Part shown: in pieces, positions 8,904-18,284 of the stretch | Numbering within the stretch: position 1 is the stretch's first letter | Layout: every line of letters begins with the position of its first letter | Source: Citrobacter sp. Marseille-Q6884 | GTDB lineage: Bacteria > Pseudomonadota > Gammaproteobacteria > Enterobacterales > Enterobacteriaceae | Reading direction: 5' to 3' | Length of the DNA stretch: 64,000 nucleotides | Assembly (NCBI RefSeq): GCF_945906775.1 | Contig: NZ_CAMDRE010000001.1 | Location: 2,914,001-2,978,000 of the forward strand | Made by a program: the position numbers and the translations under genes | Notes under the pieces: model-generated | The model's input: the letters and a program-made list of their open reading frames with translations, nothing else | Database searches by the model: none | What the model was told of the DNA's origin: nothing

Positions 8904-9851
8904 ATGCTGAAATTCCGAGTTTCATTATTAAGCCTTGCCCTGGTGCTGGCTGTTCCTTTTGCACCCCAGGCCGTGGCGAAAACGGCCACGACTGCAGCCG
9001 CTTCTCAACCTGAGATTGCGTCCGGCAGTGCGATGATTGTTGATCTGAACACCAACAAAGTGATCTATTCGAACCACCCGGATCTCGTGCGTCCGATTGC
9101 GTCGATTACCAAATTAATGACAGCGATGGTTGTGCTTGATGCGCGGCTGCCGCTGGATGAAAAACTGAAAGTGGATATTAGTCAGACGCCGGAAATGAAA
9201 GGCATCTATTCCCGCGTACGCCTGAACAGCGAGATCAGCCGTAAAAACATGCTTCTGCTGGCGCTGATGTCGTCAGAAAACCGTGCGGCGGCGAGCCTCG
9301 CGCATCATTATCCGGGCGGCTACAACGCGTTTATCAAGGCGATGAATGCCAAAGCGAAGTCGCTGGGGATGACCCAGACGCGTTTTGTTGAACCGACGGG
9401 GCTATCCATTCACAACGTTTCGACTGCGCGTGATTTAACCAAGCTGCTGATTGCCAGCAAACAATATCCGCTGATTGGTCAGCTCAGTACGACCCGTGAA
9501 GATATGGCGACCTTTGCCAACCCGGCTTATACGCTGCCATTTCGCAACACGAACCATCTGGTGTACCGCGATAACTGGAATATTCAGTTAACCAAAACCG
9601 GGTTTACCAATGCGGCGGGTCACTGTCTGGTGATGCGTACGGTAATCAATAACAAGCCGGTTGCGCTGGTGGTGATGGATGCCTTCGGTAAATATACGCA
9701 CTTTGCGGATGCCAGCCGTTTACGTACCTGGATTGAAACCGGCAAAGTGATGCCTGTTCCGGCGGCGGCGTTGAGCTATAAGAAACAAAAAGCCGCGCAG
9801 ATGGCGGCGACCGGTTCAACAACGGGTGAACAAACCGCGCAGAACGATTAA
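8904..9851 (+). CDS. pbpG: D-alanyl-D-alanine endopeptidase (penicillin-binding protein 7)
   Basis: Periplasmic low-molecular-weight PBP that cleaves D-Ala-mDAP cross-links in peptidoglycan (S11 family). The 315-residue protein has a signal peptide (about residues 1-25, ending QAVA-K) and all three active-site motifs: S67-I-T-K70, S124-E-N126 and K231-T-G233. It matches E. coli PbpG apart from a few extra residues in the Ala/Thr linker and the C-terminal tail. It lies alone, convergent with dld. Confidence 0.96.
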   Translation: MLKFRVSLLSLALVLAVPFAPQAVAKTATTAAASQPEIASGSAMIVDLNTNKVIYSNHPDLVRPIASITKLMTAMVVLDARLPLDEKLKVDISQTPEMKGIYSRVRLNSEISRKNMLLLALMSSENRAAASLAHHYPGGYNAFIKAMNAKAKSLGMTQTRFVEPTGLSIHNVSTARDLTKLLIASKQYPLIGQLSTTREDMATFANPAYTLPFRNTNHLVYRDNWNIQLTKTGFTNAAGHCLVMRTVINNKPVALVVMDAFGKYTHFADASRLRTWIETGKVMPVPAAALSYKKQKAAQMAATGSTTGEQTAQND

Positions 9852-9948
9852 CGCGTTGGCGACACCTTTTCCGGCCTGCACATGAGTATTGATGTCGGCC
9901 GGGCAAGTGCAGCGCCTTCGGCAACGAGTCCGATGGCGCTGACGCTTC

Positions 9949-11667
9949 TCACTCCTGCGATTCTTTCCAGAACTTCTGCTTACTTGTCTTACCGATACCC
10001 GGATTCATGCTGTTAGTAGGGTCATTTTCGCGATAAAAACGCGTCAGTGTTTCCGGTGCTTTGTACAGGTGTCCCACGTTATGCTCTGCCGGGTACTGTG
10101 CCCCGCGTTCATGCAGCAATTCCAGCATTTGCTCTTTCAGTGCATGCGCATCCACGCCTTTCTTCACAATATAATCCTGATGGAAGACGTAGCACATAAA
10201 GTGGCCGTAATAGAGTTTGTGGACTAATTTGCTGTCAATTTCCGCCGGCAGATGCTCGTACCATTCGGTGTCGTTACGGCGCAGGGCAATATCCAGCGCC
10301 AGAATATCTTCAACGTCATCTGCGTGAACGGCCTGATAACGGATAGCCGCGCCAGCCGCCGCGAAGCGGTGCAGAAATGCCTTGCTGCCTTCTTCTGGCG
10401 TACAGGCAAAGAAATCCCCCTCGGCAGTTTTGAAATACTCGGTCAGCCAGCTTTGCGCTTCAGCGACACCGCCGCCTGCCATTTTCAACAACAGGTGGTG
10501 CTCGTATTTATCGCGCCAGCTTTTCATTCTCGCCGGCAAATGGCTGGGGAATAGATGGCCAAATTTCTGCATAGCCCGGTCAGTAAAGTGCGGGCGGAAA
10601 ATTTTCACTTTTTCCAGCATCGCATCGGTGCGACCTTTCAGGGTAAAGAAGAACGGCATTTTGTCGGTGCCGAGCTTGTCGATCATTAAAAACGTGTCTT
10701 TACCGTATTTCTCAGCAATATCGTAAATATCGCGGTGCATATATTCACCGGCGACCGGCAGGTGCTCAAACTTCGCCAGAATATGACGACGGATCTCGGT
10801 CAGCACCTCTGGCTGGTTCGTGCCGATATAAAAGACTTGCTGGTTTTTCTCGGCTTCAAAGGTATCCAGACGCACGGCAAAAACTGCAAGTTTTCCCGCG
10901 CAACCGGAGGACTCAAACAAGCGATCCGGGTCCGCGTTGTAGCGAGCAGGGGTGTCGGCTTCAATATCTCTGACGCGGGTAATGTAATCGTGATCGTGCG
11001 CGTGACGGCCATCGTGGTGTACATCATTCTCCTTGATACGTTCGTCATCAAGGTTGCTGAGGATCTGCTCCGGCGTCTGACCCAGTTCAATGCCCAGGTG
11101 ATTGACCAGCTGTAATTTACCCTGTTCATCAATGCGGGCAAACAGCGACATCTCTGTATATGCCGGGCCGCGCTGTACCAGCGAGCCGCCGGAGTTGTTG
11201 CAAATACCGCCAATGACGGAAGCACCAATACAGGAAGAACCGATCACCGAATGTGGCTCGCGACCAAAAGGTTTCAGCGCTTTTTCCAGCGAATAGAGCG
11301 TGGTGCCGGGATATGCCAGAACCTGTTCGCCTTTGCCGATGACGTGCAGCTTGTCGAGGCGCAGCGTGCTGATAATGACAATGTCGCGATCGTAATCGTT
11401 GCCGCTGGGTGTAGAGCCTTCGGTCAGGCCGGTATTGGCGGCCTGCATCAGAATAATTTTATCCGCGTTCACGCAGGCGTTCAGGACGCGCCACAGTTCT
11501 AATAGTGTGCCAGGAAAAACGACGGCGAGCGCATCGCCCTGACCAGAGCGAAAGCCCTTGCGATAACGGGCGGTTTTAGCGGGATCGGTGAGCAGGTGAG
11601 AATGACCCACCAGACGGGTCAGATCATTCAGAAAAGCTTTATTATCAATTGTTGTAATGGAAGACAT
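9949..11667 (-). CDS. dld: quinone-dependent D-lactate dehydrogenase
   Basis: FAD flavoprotein on the inner face of the cytoplasmic membrane that oxidises D-lactate to pyruvate and passes electrons to quinone. The 572-residue protein has an FAD-binding PCMH domain (about residues 35-215, including IGSSCIGASVIGGICNNSGG) and the membrane-binding and cap domains of respiratory Dld. The start ATG at 11665-11667 has an AAGGAG Shine-Dalgarno. The frame continues upstream but without family similarity. The gene is divergent from bglX. Confidence 0.97.
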   Translation of the reverse strand: MSSITTIDNKAFLNDLTRLVGHSHLLTDPAKTARYRKGFRSGQGDALAVVFPGTLLELWRVLNACVNADKIILMQAANTGLTEGSTPSGNDYDRDIVIISTLRLDKLHVIGKGEQVLAYPGTTLYSLEKALKPFGREPHSVIGSSCIGASVIGGICNNSGGSLVQRGPAYTEMSLFARIDEQGKLQLVNHLGIELGQTPEQILSNLDDERIKENDVHHDGRHAHDHDYITRVRDIEADTPARYNADPDRLFESSGCAGKLAVFAVRLDTFEAEKNQQVFYIGTNQPEVLTEIRRHILAKFEHLPVAGEYMHRDIYDIAEKYGKDTFLMIDKLGTDKMPFFFTLKGRTDAMLEKVKIFRPHFTDRAMQKFGHLFPSHLPARMKSWRDKYEHHLLLKMAGGGVAEAQSWLTEYFKTAEGDFFACTPEEGSKAFLHRFAAAGAAIRYQAVHADDVEDILALDIALRRNDTEWYEHLPAEIDSKLVHKLYYGHFMCYVFHQDYIVKKGVDAHALKEQMLELLHERGAQYPAEHNVGHLYKAPETLTRFYRENDPTNSMNPGIGKTSKQKFWKESQE

Positions 11668-11899
11668 TCTCCACTCCTTGTGGTGGGACTCAATATCAGG
11701 AACAAGCATAGCGCTTTGTATGACAATACGCTTTCTCATTTAGCTTGTCTTTGGGTTGAGTTGCATTCATTCACTCTGGTTTTGAAAATTCAGAGAATAA
11801 CCTTAGCTTTCTTTGTCTCTCCCGTTTAGGCTTACGGCAAACTGCGGTTTTTGTTATATTTTCGCTGCCTCAGCGGGAAAAAATAAAGAGAGAATCAAC

Positions 11900-14197
11900 A
11901 TGAAATGGCTATGTTCTGTAGGTGTCGCGGTGAGCCTGGCGTTGCAGCCAGCGCTGGCGAACTCCCTGTTTGGTGACCATCCTTTGACACCTGAAGCACG
12001 GGATGCGTTTGTTACCGATTTACTCAAGCAAATGACCGTGGATGAGAAAATCGGGCAGTTACGACTGATAAGCGTCGGGCCTGATAACCCGAAAGAAGCC
12101 ATCCGTGAGATGATCAAAGACGGGCAGGTGGGGGCAATTTTTAACACCGTTACGCGCCAGGATATCCGTAAAATGCAGGATCAGGTGATGGAACTCAGTC
12201 GCCTGAAAATCCCTCTCTTTTTCGCGTATGACGTGCTGCACGGCCAACGCACCGTATTTCCGATAAGCCTCGGTCTGGCATCCTCTTTTAATCTCGATGC
12301 AGTCAGAACGGTCGGTCGCGTTTCCGCTTATGAAGCCGCAGACGATGGCCTGAATATGACCTGGGCGCCGATGGTCGATGTCTCTCGCGATCCACGCTGG
12401 GGACGCGCTTCCGAAGGTTTCGGCGAGGACACGTATTTAACGGCCACAATGGGCAAAACCATGGTGGAAGCGATGCAGGGGAAAAGCCCGGCTGACCGCT
12501 ATTCCGTGATGACCAGCGTCAAGCACTTTGCCGCCTATGGCGCAGTGGAAGGCGGCAAAGAGTACAACACCGTTGATATGAGCCCGCAGCGTTTGTTTAA
12601 CGACTACATGCCGCCGTACAAAGCCGGGCTGGATGCCGGCAGCGGTGCGGTAATGGTGGGGCTTAATTCGCTTAACGGCACCCCGGCAACCTCTGATGCC
12701 TGGCTGCTGAAAGACGTCCTGCGCGACGAGTGGGGCTTTAAGGGGATTACGGTTTCCGATCATGGCGCCATTAAAGAACTGATCAAGCACGGCGCCGCCT
12801 CCGATCCTGAAGATGCTGTACGCGTGGCGATCAAGTCCGGCATTAACATGAGCATGAGCGACGAGTACTACAGTAAGTATCTGCCCGGCCTGATTAAGTC
12901 AGGCAAAGTCACGATGGCAGAGCTGGATGATGCGACGCGCCATGTGCTGAACGTGAAATATGATATGGGGCTGTTTAACGATCCGTACAGCCATCTGGGG
13001 GCGAAAGAGACTGACCCACAGGACACGAACGCAGAAAGTCGTTTGCATCGCAAAGAAGCGCGTGAAGTGGCGCGTGAAAGCCTGGTGCTGTTGAAGAACC
13101 GTCTGGAAACATTGCCGCTGAGCAAATCTGCGACCGTTGCGGTTGTCGGCCCGCTGGCAGACAGCAAACGTGATGTGATGGGCAGTTGGTCAGCTGCGGG
13201 TGTTGCCGATCAATCTGTGACGGTGCTGACGGGCATTAAAAACGCGTTGGGTGAGAAAGGCAAAGTGGTCTATGCCAAAGGAGCCAATATCACTAACGAT
13301 AAAGGCATTGTCGATTTCCTCAATTTGTACGAAGAGGCAGTGAAGGTAGACCCGCGCTCTCCACAGGCGATGATCGACGAAGCTGTTAATGCCGCGAAGC
13401 AATCTGATGTGGTCGTGGCGGTGGTCGGTGAGGCACAAGGCATGGCACATGAAGCCTCCAGCCGTACTGATATCACTATCCCGCAGAGCCAGCGAGACCT
13501 GATTGCGGCACTGAAAGCGACCGGTAAACCACTGGTACTGGTGCTCATGAACGGTCGTCCGTTAGCGTTGGTGAAAGAAGATCAGCAGGCCGATGCGATT
13601 CTGGAAACCTGGTTCGCGGGTACGGAAGGCGGTAACGCGATTGCGGATGTGCTGTTTGGCGATTACAACCCGTCAGGTAAGCTGCCGATGTCCTTCCCGC
13701 GTTCTGTCGGGCAGATCCCGGTCTATTACAGCCATTTGAATACCGGTCGTCCGTATAACGCCGATAAGCCGAATAAATACACCTCGCGCTACTTTGACGA
13801 AGCGAATGGGCCGCTGTATCCCTTTGGCTACGGCCTGAGCTACACCACCTTCACCGTGTCTGATGTGAAACTTTCATCGCCGACAATGAAACGTGACGGA
13901 ACGGTAACTGCCAGCGTGCAGGTGACCAATACCGGTAAGCGCGAAGGTGCGACGGTCATTCAGATGTATTTGCAGGATGTGACTGCCTCAATGAGCCGTC
14001 CGGTAAAACAGCTGAAAGGGTTTGAGAAAGTCAATCTCAAGCCAGGCGAGACGCAGACTGTCAGTTTCCCGATTGATATTGACGCGCTGAAATTCTGGAA
14101 CCAGCGTATGAAATACGATGCGGAACCGGGCAAATTTAACGTCTTTATCGGCGTTGATTCTGCACGGGTGAAACAGGGTGAGTTTGAACTGCTGTAA
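11900..14197 (+). CDS. bglX: periplasmic beta-glucosidase (GH3)
   Basis: Glycoside hydrolase family 3 enzyme that removes terminal beta-glucose from oligosaccharides in the periplasm. The 765-residue product begins with a signal peptide (MKWLCSVGVAVSLALQPALA), then the GH3 N-terminal barrel with the nucleophile Asp287 in GITVSDHGA, the GH3 C-terminal domain, and a fibronectin-III-like tail. Length and motifs match E. coli BglX. The frame opens 29 codons earlier, but only the ATG at 11900 gives a signal peptide directly. A strong terminator follows. Confidence 0.97.
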   Translation: MKWLCSVGVAVSLALQPALANSLFGDHPLTPEARDAFVTDLLKQMTVDEKIGQLRLISVGPDNPKEAIREMIKDGQVGAIFNTVTRQDIRKMQDQVMELSRLKIPLFFAYDVLHGQRTVFPISLGLASSFNLDAVRTVGRVSAYEAADDGLNMTWAPMVDVSRDPRWGRASEGFGEDTYLTATMGKTMVEAMQGKSPADRYSVMTSVKHFAAYGAVEGGKEYNTVDMSPQRLFNDYMPPYKAGLDAGSGAVMVGLNSLNGTPATSDAWLLKDVLRDEWGFKGITVSDHGAIKELIKHGAASDPEDAVRVAIKSGINMSMSDEYYSKYLPGLIKSGKVTMAELDDATRHVLNVKYDMGLFNDPYSHLGAKETDPQDTNAESRLHRKEAREVARESLVLLKNRLETLPLSKSATVAVVGPLADSKRDVMGSWSAAGVADQSVTVLTGIKNALGEKGKVVYAKGANITNDKGIVDFLNLYEEAVKVDPRSPQAMIDEAVNAAKQSDVVVAVVGEAQGMAHEASSRTDITIPQSQRDLIAALKATGKPLVLVLMNGRPLALVKEDQQADAILETWFAGTEGGNAIADVLFGDYNPSGKLPMSFPRSVGQIPVYYSHLNTGRPYNADKPNKYTSRYFDEANGPLYPFGYGLSYTTFTVSDVKLSSPTMKRDGTVTASVQVTNTGKREGATVIQMYLQDVTASMSRPVKQLKGFEKVNLKPGETQTVSFPIDIDALKFWNQRMKYDAEPGKFNVFIGVDSARVKQGEFELL

Positions 14198-14210
14198 TTG
14201 ATTGCGAACA

Positions 14211-14236
14211 AAGGCCGGGTTCCCGGCCTTTTCTTT
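14211..14236 (+). terminator. rho-independent terminator of bglX
   Basis: Perfect 9-bp arms AAGGCCGGG/CCCGGCCTT with a 2-nt centre are followed by TTCTTTTT, 13 bp after the bglX stop. Confidence 0.88.
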
Positions 14237-14335
14237 TTGCGCATCGGGCGCTGCCAGGCGTTACTTATCACCAGGTTACTGGGAATAATTTCCTTCTTTA
14301 GCCTCCCATTGGCAGGTTAATGCCAGATTTTTCAA

Positions 14336-14343
14336 CTATGCTT
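14336..14343 (+). promoter_or_regulatory. candidate sigma-S -10 element of osmF
   Basis: CTATGCTT preceded by CAA resembles the RpoS extended -10 consensus (CTAYRCTTAA). It lies 48 bp before the osmF start. osmF-yehYXW is RpoS- and osmotically induced in E. coli; the site itself is assigned by inspection only. Confidence 0.45.
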
Positions 14344-14390
14344 TTTCCTCTGCGCCCTGAAAAGGGCAGTAAAAGGATGAGGAGAGCAGC

Positions 14391-15308
14391 ATGAAAATCT
14401 CAACGGTATGGCCGGGTGCGTTGGCGCTATTAGCCGCAATGAGCGTACCCGTGCAGGCCGCATCGCCGGTGACGGTCGGTTCAAAAATAGATACTGAAGG
14501 CGCGCTGCTCGGCAACATTATTTTGCAGGTGCTTGAAAGCCACGGTGTCAAAACGGTCAACAAAGTGCAACTGGGAACCACGCCTGTGGTTCGTGGGGCG
14601 ATTACGTCTGGTGAACTGGATATCTACCCGGAATACACCGGCAATGGCGCCTTTTTCTTTAAAGATGAAAACGATCCGGCGTGGAAAAATGCTCAGGCTG
14701 GTTTTGAAAAAGTCAAAAAGCTGGATGCGGAACAAAATAAGCTGGTCTGGTTAACACCTGCGCCAGCCAATAACACCTGGACCATCGCGGTACGCCAGGA
14801 TGTTGCCCAAAAGAACAAACTCGTTTCACTTGCTGATCTGGGGCGCTATCTGAAAGAGGGCGGTACGTTCAAACTGGCGGCTTCCGCGGAATTTATTGAA
14901 CGTGCCGATGCGCTACCCGCTTTTGAAAAAGCCTATGATTTTACGCTGAATCAGAATCAGCTTTTATCCCTGGCGGGAGGCGATACCGCAGTGACTATTA
15001 AAGCCGCAGCGCAGCAAACCTCGGGCGTCAATGCGGCGATGGCCTACGGGACCGATGGACCTGTTGCGGCACTGGGACTACAAACTTTAACCGATCCGAA
15101 AAGTGTTCAGCCTATTTATGCGCCTGCACCGGTCGTGCGTGAGTCGGTTCTGAAGGCCTACCCGGAAATGGGGGAATGGCTGAAGCCCGTATTCGCGAGC
15201 CTGGATGAAAAAACGTTGCAACAACTCAACGCCAGTATCGCCGTTGAAGGGCTGGATGCGAAAAAGGTCGCAGCAGACTACCTGAAGCAAAAAGGTTGGG
15301 TGAAGTAA
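14391..15308 (+). CDS. osmF: periplasmic substrate-binding protein OsmF (YehZ) of a betaine-type ABC importer
   Basis: Solute-binding protein of the OpuAC/ProX type, for a low-affinity glycine-betaine or related osmolyte importer. The 305-residue protein has a signal peptide ending VQA-A (about residue 24) and the family segments GSKIDTEGALLGNIILQVLE and ELDIYPEYTGNGAFF. It heads the operon osmF-yehY-yehX-yehW, with the permease start 24 bp downstream. In E. coli the system is stress-induced and poor at betaine uptake, so the true substrate remains uncertain. Confidence 0.94.
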   Translation: MKISTVWPGALALLAAMSVPVQAASPVTVGSKIDTEGALLGNIILQVLESHGVKTVNKVQLGTTPVVRGAITSGELDIYPEYTGNGAFFFKDENDPAWKNAQAGFEKVKKLDAEQNKLVWLTPAPANNTWTIAVRQDVAQKNKLVSLADLGRYLKEGGTFKLAASAEFIERADALPAFEKAYDFTLNQNQLLSLAGGDTAVTIKAAAQQTSGVNAAMAYGTDGPVAALGLQTLTDPKSVQPIYAPAPVVRESVLKAYPEMGEWLKPVFASLDEKTLQQLNASIAVEGLDAKKVAADYLKQKGWVK

Positions 15309-15332
15309 CCCGGTTTGCATCAGGTGAGGGCC

Positions 15333-16490
15333 GTGCCAAAAATATCGTTTAACCGGGTGCTGTTGCTGCTGGTTTTTTTGCTCATGGCCGCCGCAGCGCT
15401 TCCGTTTGTCAGTTATGCGCCTAACCGTCTGGTCTCCGGCGAAGGTCGCCAGCTCTGGGATATCTGGCCCGGTGCTGTATGGGGACTGGCGGCGGTATTG
15501 TTGTTGCTGGTGTTTTTGTGCGTGTTGCCAGGTAAATCTGGCGGCGTGTTAACGCTTATCGCGACGCAACTGTTGGTGATTGTGGCACTGTTTGCCGCGG
15601 GTAAAACGGCCACTTATCTTGCGCAGACGGGGAGTCCGCTGGCGAGAACCAGCCTCGGTAGTGGCTTCTGGCTGGCACTGGGGCTACTGCTGCTGGCCGC
15701 CAGCGATGCCATTCGTCGTATCACCGCACAGCCGCTCTGGCGTTGGGTTCTGCATACGCAAATTATCATTGTGCCGCTGGCGTTGCTGTTGTCGGGCACT
15801 TTCAATGACCTTTCTCTGCTCAAAGAGTATGCCAATCGTCAGGATGTCTTTGATGATGCGCTGGCGCAGCATCTGACGATTCTGGTAGGCACTGTCGTTC
15901 CCGCGCTGCTCATTGGCGTCCCGCTGGGCATCTGGTGCGCTTTATCCAGCGCGCGTCAGGGACCGGTCTTTGCCGTGCTCAACATAATACAAACCATTCC
16001 CTCGGTGGCGTTGTTTGGTCTGTTGATTGCGCCACTGGCGGGTCTGGTGACGTTCTTTCCCTGGCTAAGTACGTTTGGCGTTGCGGGAACCGGACTGACG
16101 CCGGCGCTGATTGCGCTGGTGCTCTATGCGCTCTTACCGCTGGTGCGCGGCGTCGTGGCCGGGTTGAATCAGGTTCCGCATGATGTACTGCAAAGCGCCC
16201 GGGCAATGGGCATGAGTTCGCGTCAACGTTTTTGGGCGGTACAACTGCCACTGGCATTACCGGTCTTCTTGCGCAGTTTGCGTGTGGTGATGGTGCAGAC
16301 GGTGGGGATGGCCGTCATTGCCGCGCTGATCGGTGCCGGCGGATTTGGCGCGCTGGTCTTTCAGGGATTACTCAGTAGCGCTGTGGATTTAGTGTTATTG
16401 GGCGTGATCCCGGTAGTTGTGCTGGCAGTACTGATTGATGCGTTGTTTGATTTAGGCTTAGCCCTGCTGAAGGTGACAAACGATGATTGA
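15333..16490 (+). CDS. yehY: ABC transporter permease YehY
   Basis: Inner-membrane permease of the OsmF-YehYXW importer. From the GTG at 15333 it has 385 residues, the K-12 YehY length. An AGGTGAGGG Shine-Dalgarno lies directly upstream, whereas the earlier in-frame TTG has none. Several N-terminal helices precede the BPD_transp_1 domain, whose EAA loop reads LNQVPHDVLQSARAMGMSSRQ near residue 275. It overlaps yehX by 8 bp, which suggests translational coupling. Confidence 0.93.
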   Translation: MPKISFNRVLLLLVFLLMAAAALPFVSYAPNRLVSGEGRQLWDIWPGAVWGLAAVLLLLVFLCVLPGKSGGVLTLIATQLLVIVALFAAGKTATYLAQTGSPLARTSLGSGFWLALGLLLLAASDAIRRITAQPLWRWVLHTQIIIVPLALLLSGTFNDLSLLKEYANRQDVFDDALAQHLTILVGTVVPALLIGVPLGIWCALSSARQGPVFAVLNIIQTIPSVALFGLLIAPLAGLVTFFPWLSTFGVAGTGLTPALIALVLYALLPLVRGVVAGLNQVPHDVLQSARAMGMSSRQRFWAVQLPLALPVFLRSLRVVMVQTVGMAVIAALIGAGGFGALVFQGLLSSAVDLVLLGVIPVVVLAVLIDALFDLGLALLKVTNDD

Positions 16491-17430
16491 ATTTAGCCAT
16501 GTCAGTAAAACCTATGGTCAACAAACGGCAGTCAACGATCTCAATCTGCACTTTCGTGAAGGCAGCTTTTCAGTGTTAATTGGTACGTCGGGTTCGGGGA
16601 AGTCCACCACACTGAAAATGATTAATCGGCTGGTTGAGCATGACAGCGGGCAGATCCGCTTTGCCGGTGAGGAGATCCGCAGCCTGCCCGTGCTGGAGCT
16701 ACGTCGGCGTATGGGCTATGCCATTCAATCTATCGGGTTGTTTCCGCACTGGACCGTAGCGCAGAACATTGCCACCGTACCGAAATTGCGCAAATGGTCG
16801 CGTGCACGTATTGATGACAGAACGGACGAACTGATGGCGCTGTTGGGCCTGGAGGCGGAGTTACGTCACCGTTATCCGCATCAGCTTTCCGGTGGGCAGC
16901 AGCAACGGGTGGGGGTGGCGCGAGCGCTGGCGGCAGACCCTCAGGTATTGCTGATGGATGAACCTTTTGGCGCGCTGGATCCGGTGACACGCAGTGCTTT
17001 ACAGCAAGAGATGACCCGCATTCACCGTCTTCTTGGACGCACGATTGTGCTGGTGACGCACGATATCGATGAGGCGTTGAGGCTGGCTGAACATCTGGTG
17101 CTTATGGATGCGGGCGAGGTTGTACAGCAAGGTACGCCATTATCGATGCTGACCGCGCCGGCGAATGAATTTGTACAAACCTTTTTTGGCCGAAGTGAAC
17201 TGGGTGTACGGTTATTGTCGCTGCGGACAGTCGGCGACTTTATGCGACCCGATCCCCATCCGGGCGGCGAACCGCTGGTGGATGAGATGACGCTACGTGA
17301 TGCGCTCTCAGTTTTCGTGGCTCGCGGTTGCGAAGTCTTACCGGTCGTTAACGCGCAAGGCGTTGCCTGCGGCACGCTCCATTTTCACGATCTGCTTTCG
17401 GAGATGCCGCACAGTGAAACGTCTGTCTGA
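16483..17430 (+). CDS. yehX: ABC transporter ATP-binding protein YehX
   Basis: ATPase of the OsmF-YehYXW importer (315 residues). The Walker A motif is GTSGSGKST (residues 34-42), the signature is LSGGQQQRVGVARAL, and Walker B is VLLMDEPFGALD. A C-terminal CBS-like region (about residues 245-305, VGDFMRPD...LPVVNAQGV) resembles the regulatory tail of OpuA-type ATPases that sense osmolarity. The gene overlaps yehY at its 5' end and yehW at its 3' end. Confidence 0.94.
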   Translation: MIEFSHVSKTYGQQTAVNDLNLHFREGSFSVLIGTSGSGKSTTLKMINRLVEHDSGQIRFAGEEIRSLPVLELRRRMGYAIQSIGLFPHWTVAQNIATVPKLRKWSRARIDDRTDELMALLGLEAELRHRYPHQLSGGQQQRVGVARALAADPQVLLMDEPFGALDPVTRSALQQEMTRIHRLLGRTIVLVTHDIDEALRLAEHLVLMDAGEVVQQGTPLSMLTAPANEFVQTFFGRSELGVRLLSLRTVGDFMRPDPHPGGEPLVDEMTLRDALSVFVARGCEVLPVVNAQGVACGTLHFHDLLSEMPHSETSV

Positions 17431-18145
17431 TCCGCTGCTCTGGCTGATTGTGCTTTTTTTGCTCCTGCTGATGGGCTTGCCCCACAGCCAGGCGCTGTTT
17501 GGCGCGTTGTTTCCGCAGTTGCCGCGTCCGGTTTATCAGCAGGAAAGTTTTATCGCACTGGCGCTGGCCCATTTTGGTCTGGTGGGGATTTCCAGCCTGG
17601 TGGCAGTCATTATCGGTACAGGGGCCGGGATAGCGGTAACCCGTTCGTGGGGAACTGAGTTTCGTCCACTGGTCGAAACGATAGCCGCAGTGGGGCAAAC
17701 TTTTCCGCCGGTCGCCGTGTTGGCCATTGCGGTACCCGTCATGGGGTTCGGCCCGGAGCCAGCCATTATTGCGCTGATCCTTTACGGTGTACTGCCTGTC
17801 TTACAGGCAACGTTGGCAGGGCTTGGCGGGATATCGGCCAGCGTGATGGATATCGCCAGTGGAATGGGGATGAGTCGCGGGCAACGGCTGCGCAAAGTGG
17901 AGCTTCCACTGGCAGCTCCGGTCATCCTGGCCGGGATTCGCACGTCGGTGATTATTAATATTGGTACCGCGACAATTGCCTCAACCGTTGGGGCGAACAC
18001 GCTGGGAACGCCAATAATCATCGGGTTGAGCGGATTTAATACGGCCTATGTGATTCAGGGGGCGCTGCTGGTCGCGTTGGCGGCAGTCATTATTGATCGC
18101 GGGTTTGAGCGATTAGCGCAACACCTTACCCGGCACGCAAAATAA
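17414..18145 (+). CDS. yehW: ABC transporter permease YehW
   Basis: Second permease of the OsmF-YehYXW importer. The GTG at 17414 gives a 243-residue protein of exactly K-12 length, overlapping the end of yehX by 17 bp. The longer open frame upstream is the yehX gene read out of frame. It has about six hydrophobic segments and an EAA loop (LGGISASVMDIASGMGMSRGQ) near residue 150. Its last 20 bp overlap the 3' end of yohO on the opposite strand. Confidence 0.92.
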   Translation: MKRLSDPLLWLIVLFLLLLMGLPHSQALFGALFPQLPRPVYQQESFIALALAHFGLVGISSLVAVIIGTGAGIAVTRSWGTEFRPLVETIAAVGQTFPPVAVLAIAVPVMGFGPEPAIIALILYGVLPVLQATLAGLGGISASVMDIASGMGMSRGQRLRKVELPLAAPVILAGIRTSVIINIGTATIASTVGANTLGTPIIIGLSGFNTAYVIQGALLVALAAVIIDRGFERLAQHLTRHAK

Positions 18146-18233
18146 AGGTATAGCCTGCCAGCATTACACCGCCGATACCGCCGATGGCCATCAGCAGGAA
18201 GAGGGTTATCACACCAATTTTAGCTGCGCTCAT
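18126..18233 (-). CDS. yohO: small membrane protein YohO (DUF2574-unrelated, 35 aa)
   Basis: A 35-codon gene reading MSAAKIGVITLFLLMAIG-GIGGVMLAGYTFILRAG, with one long hydrophobic helix. It matches E. coli YohO from residue 4 onward. The ATG at 18231-18233 has a good AAGGAG Shine-Dalgarno 7 bp upstream. Its stop codon lies inside the end of yehW on the other strand. The function is unknown; in K-12 it sits at the same place between yehW and mlrA. Confidence 0.9.
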   Translation of the reverse strand: MSAAKIGVITLFLLMAIGGIGGVMLAGYTFILRAG

Positions 18234-18284
18234 TATGTACTCCTTAAGTTAATAAAAGGATTGTACACGTTTGTTAATGGAATA

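Noticed and set aside
9866..9910. CCGGCC...GGCCGG pairing between pbpG and dld, possible REP unit
   Set aside because: Arms of only 6 bp and a centre unlike known REP units; not strong enough to call.
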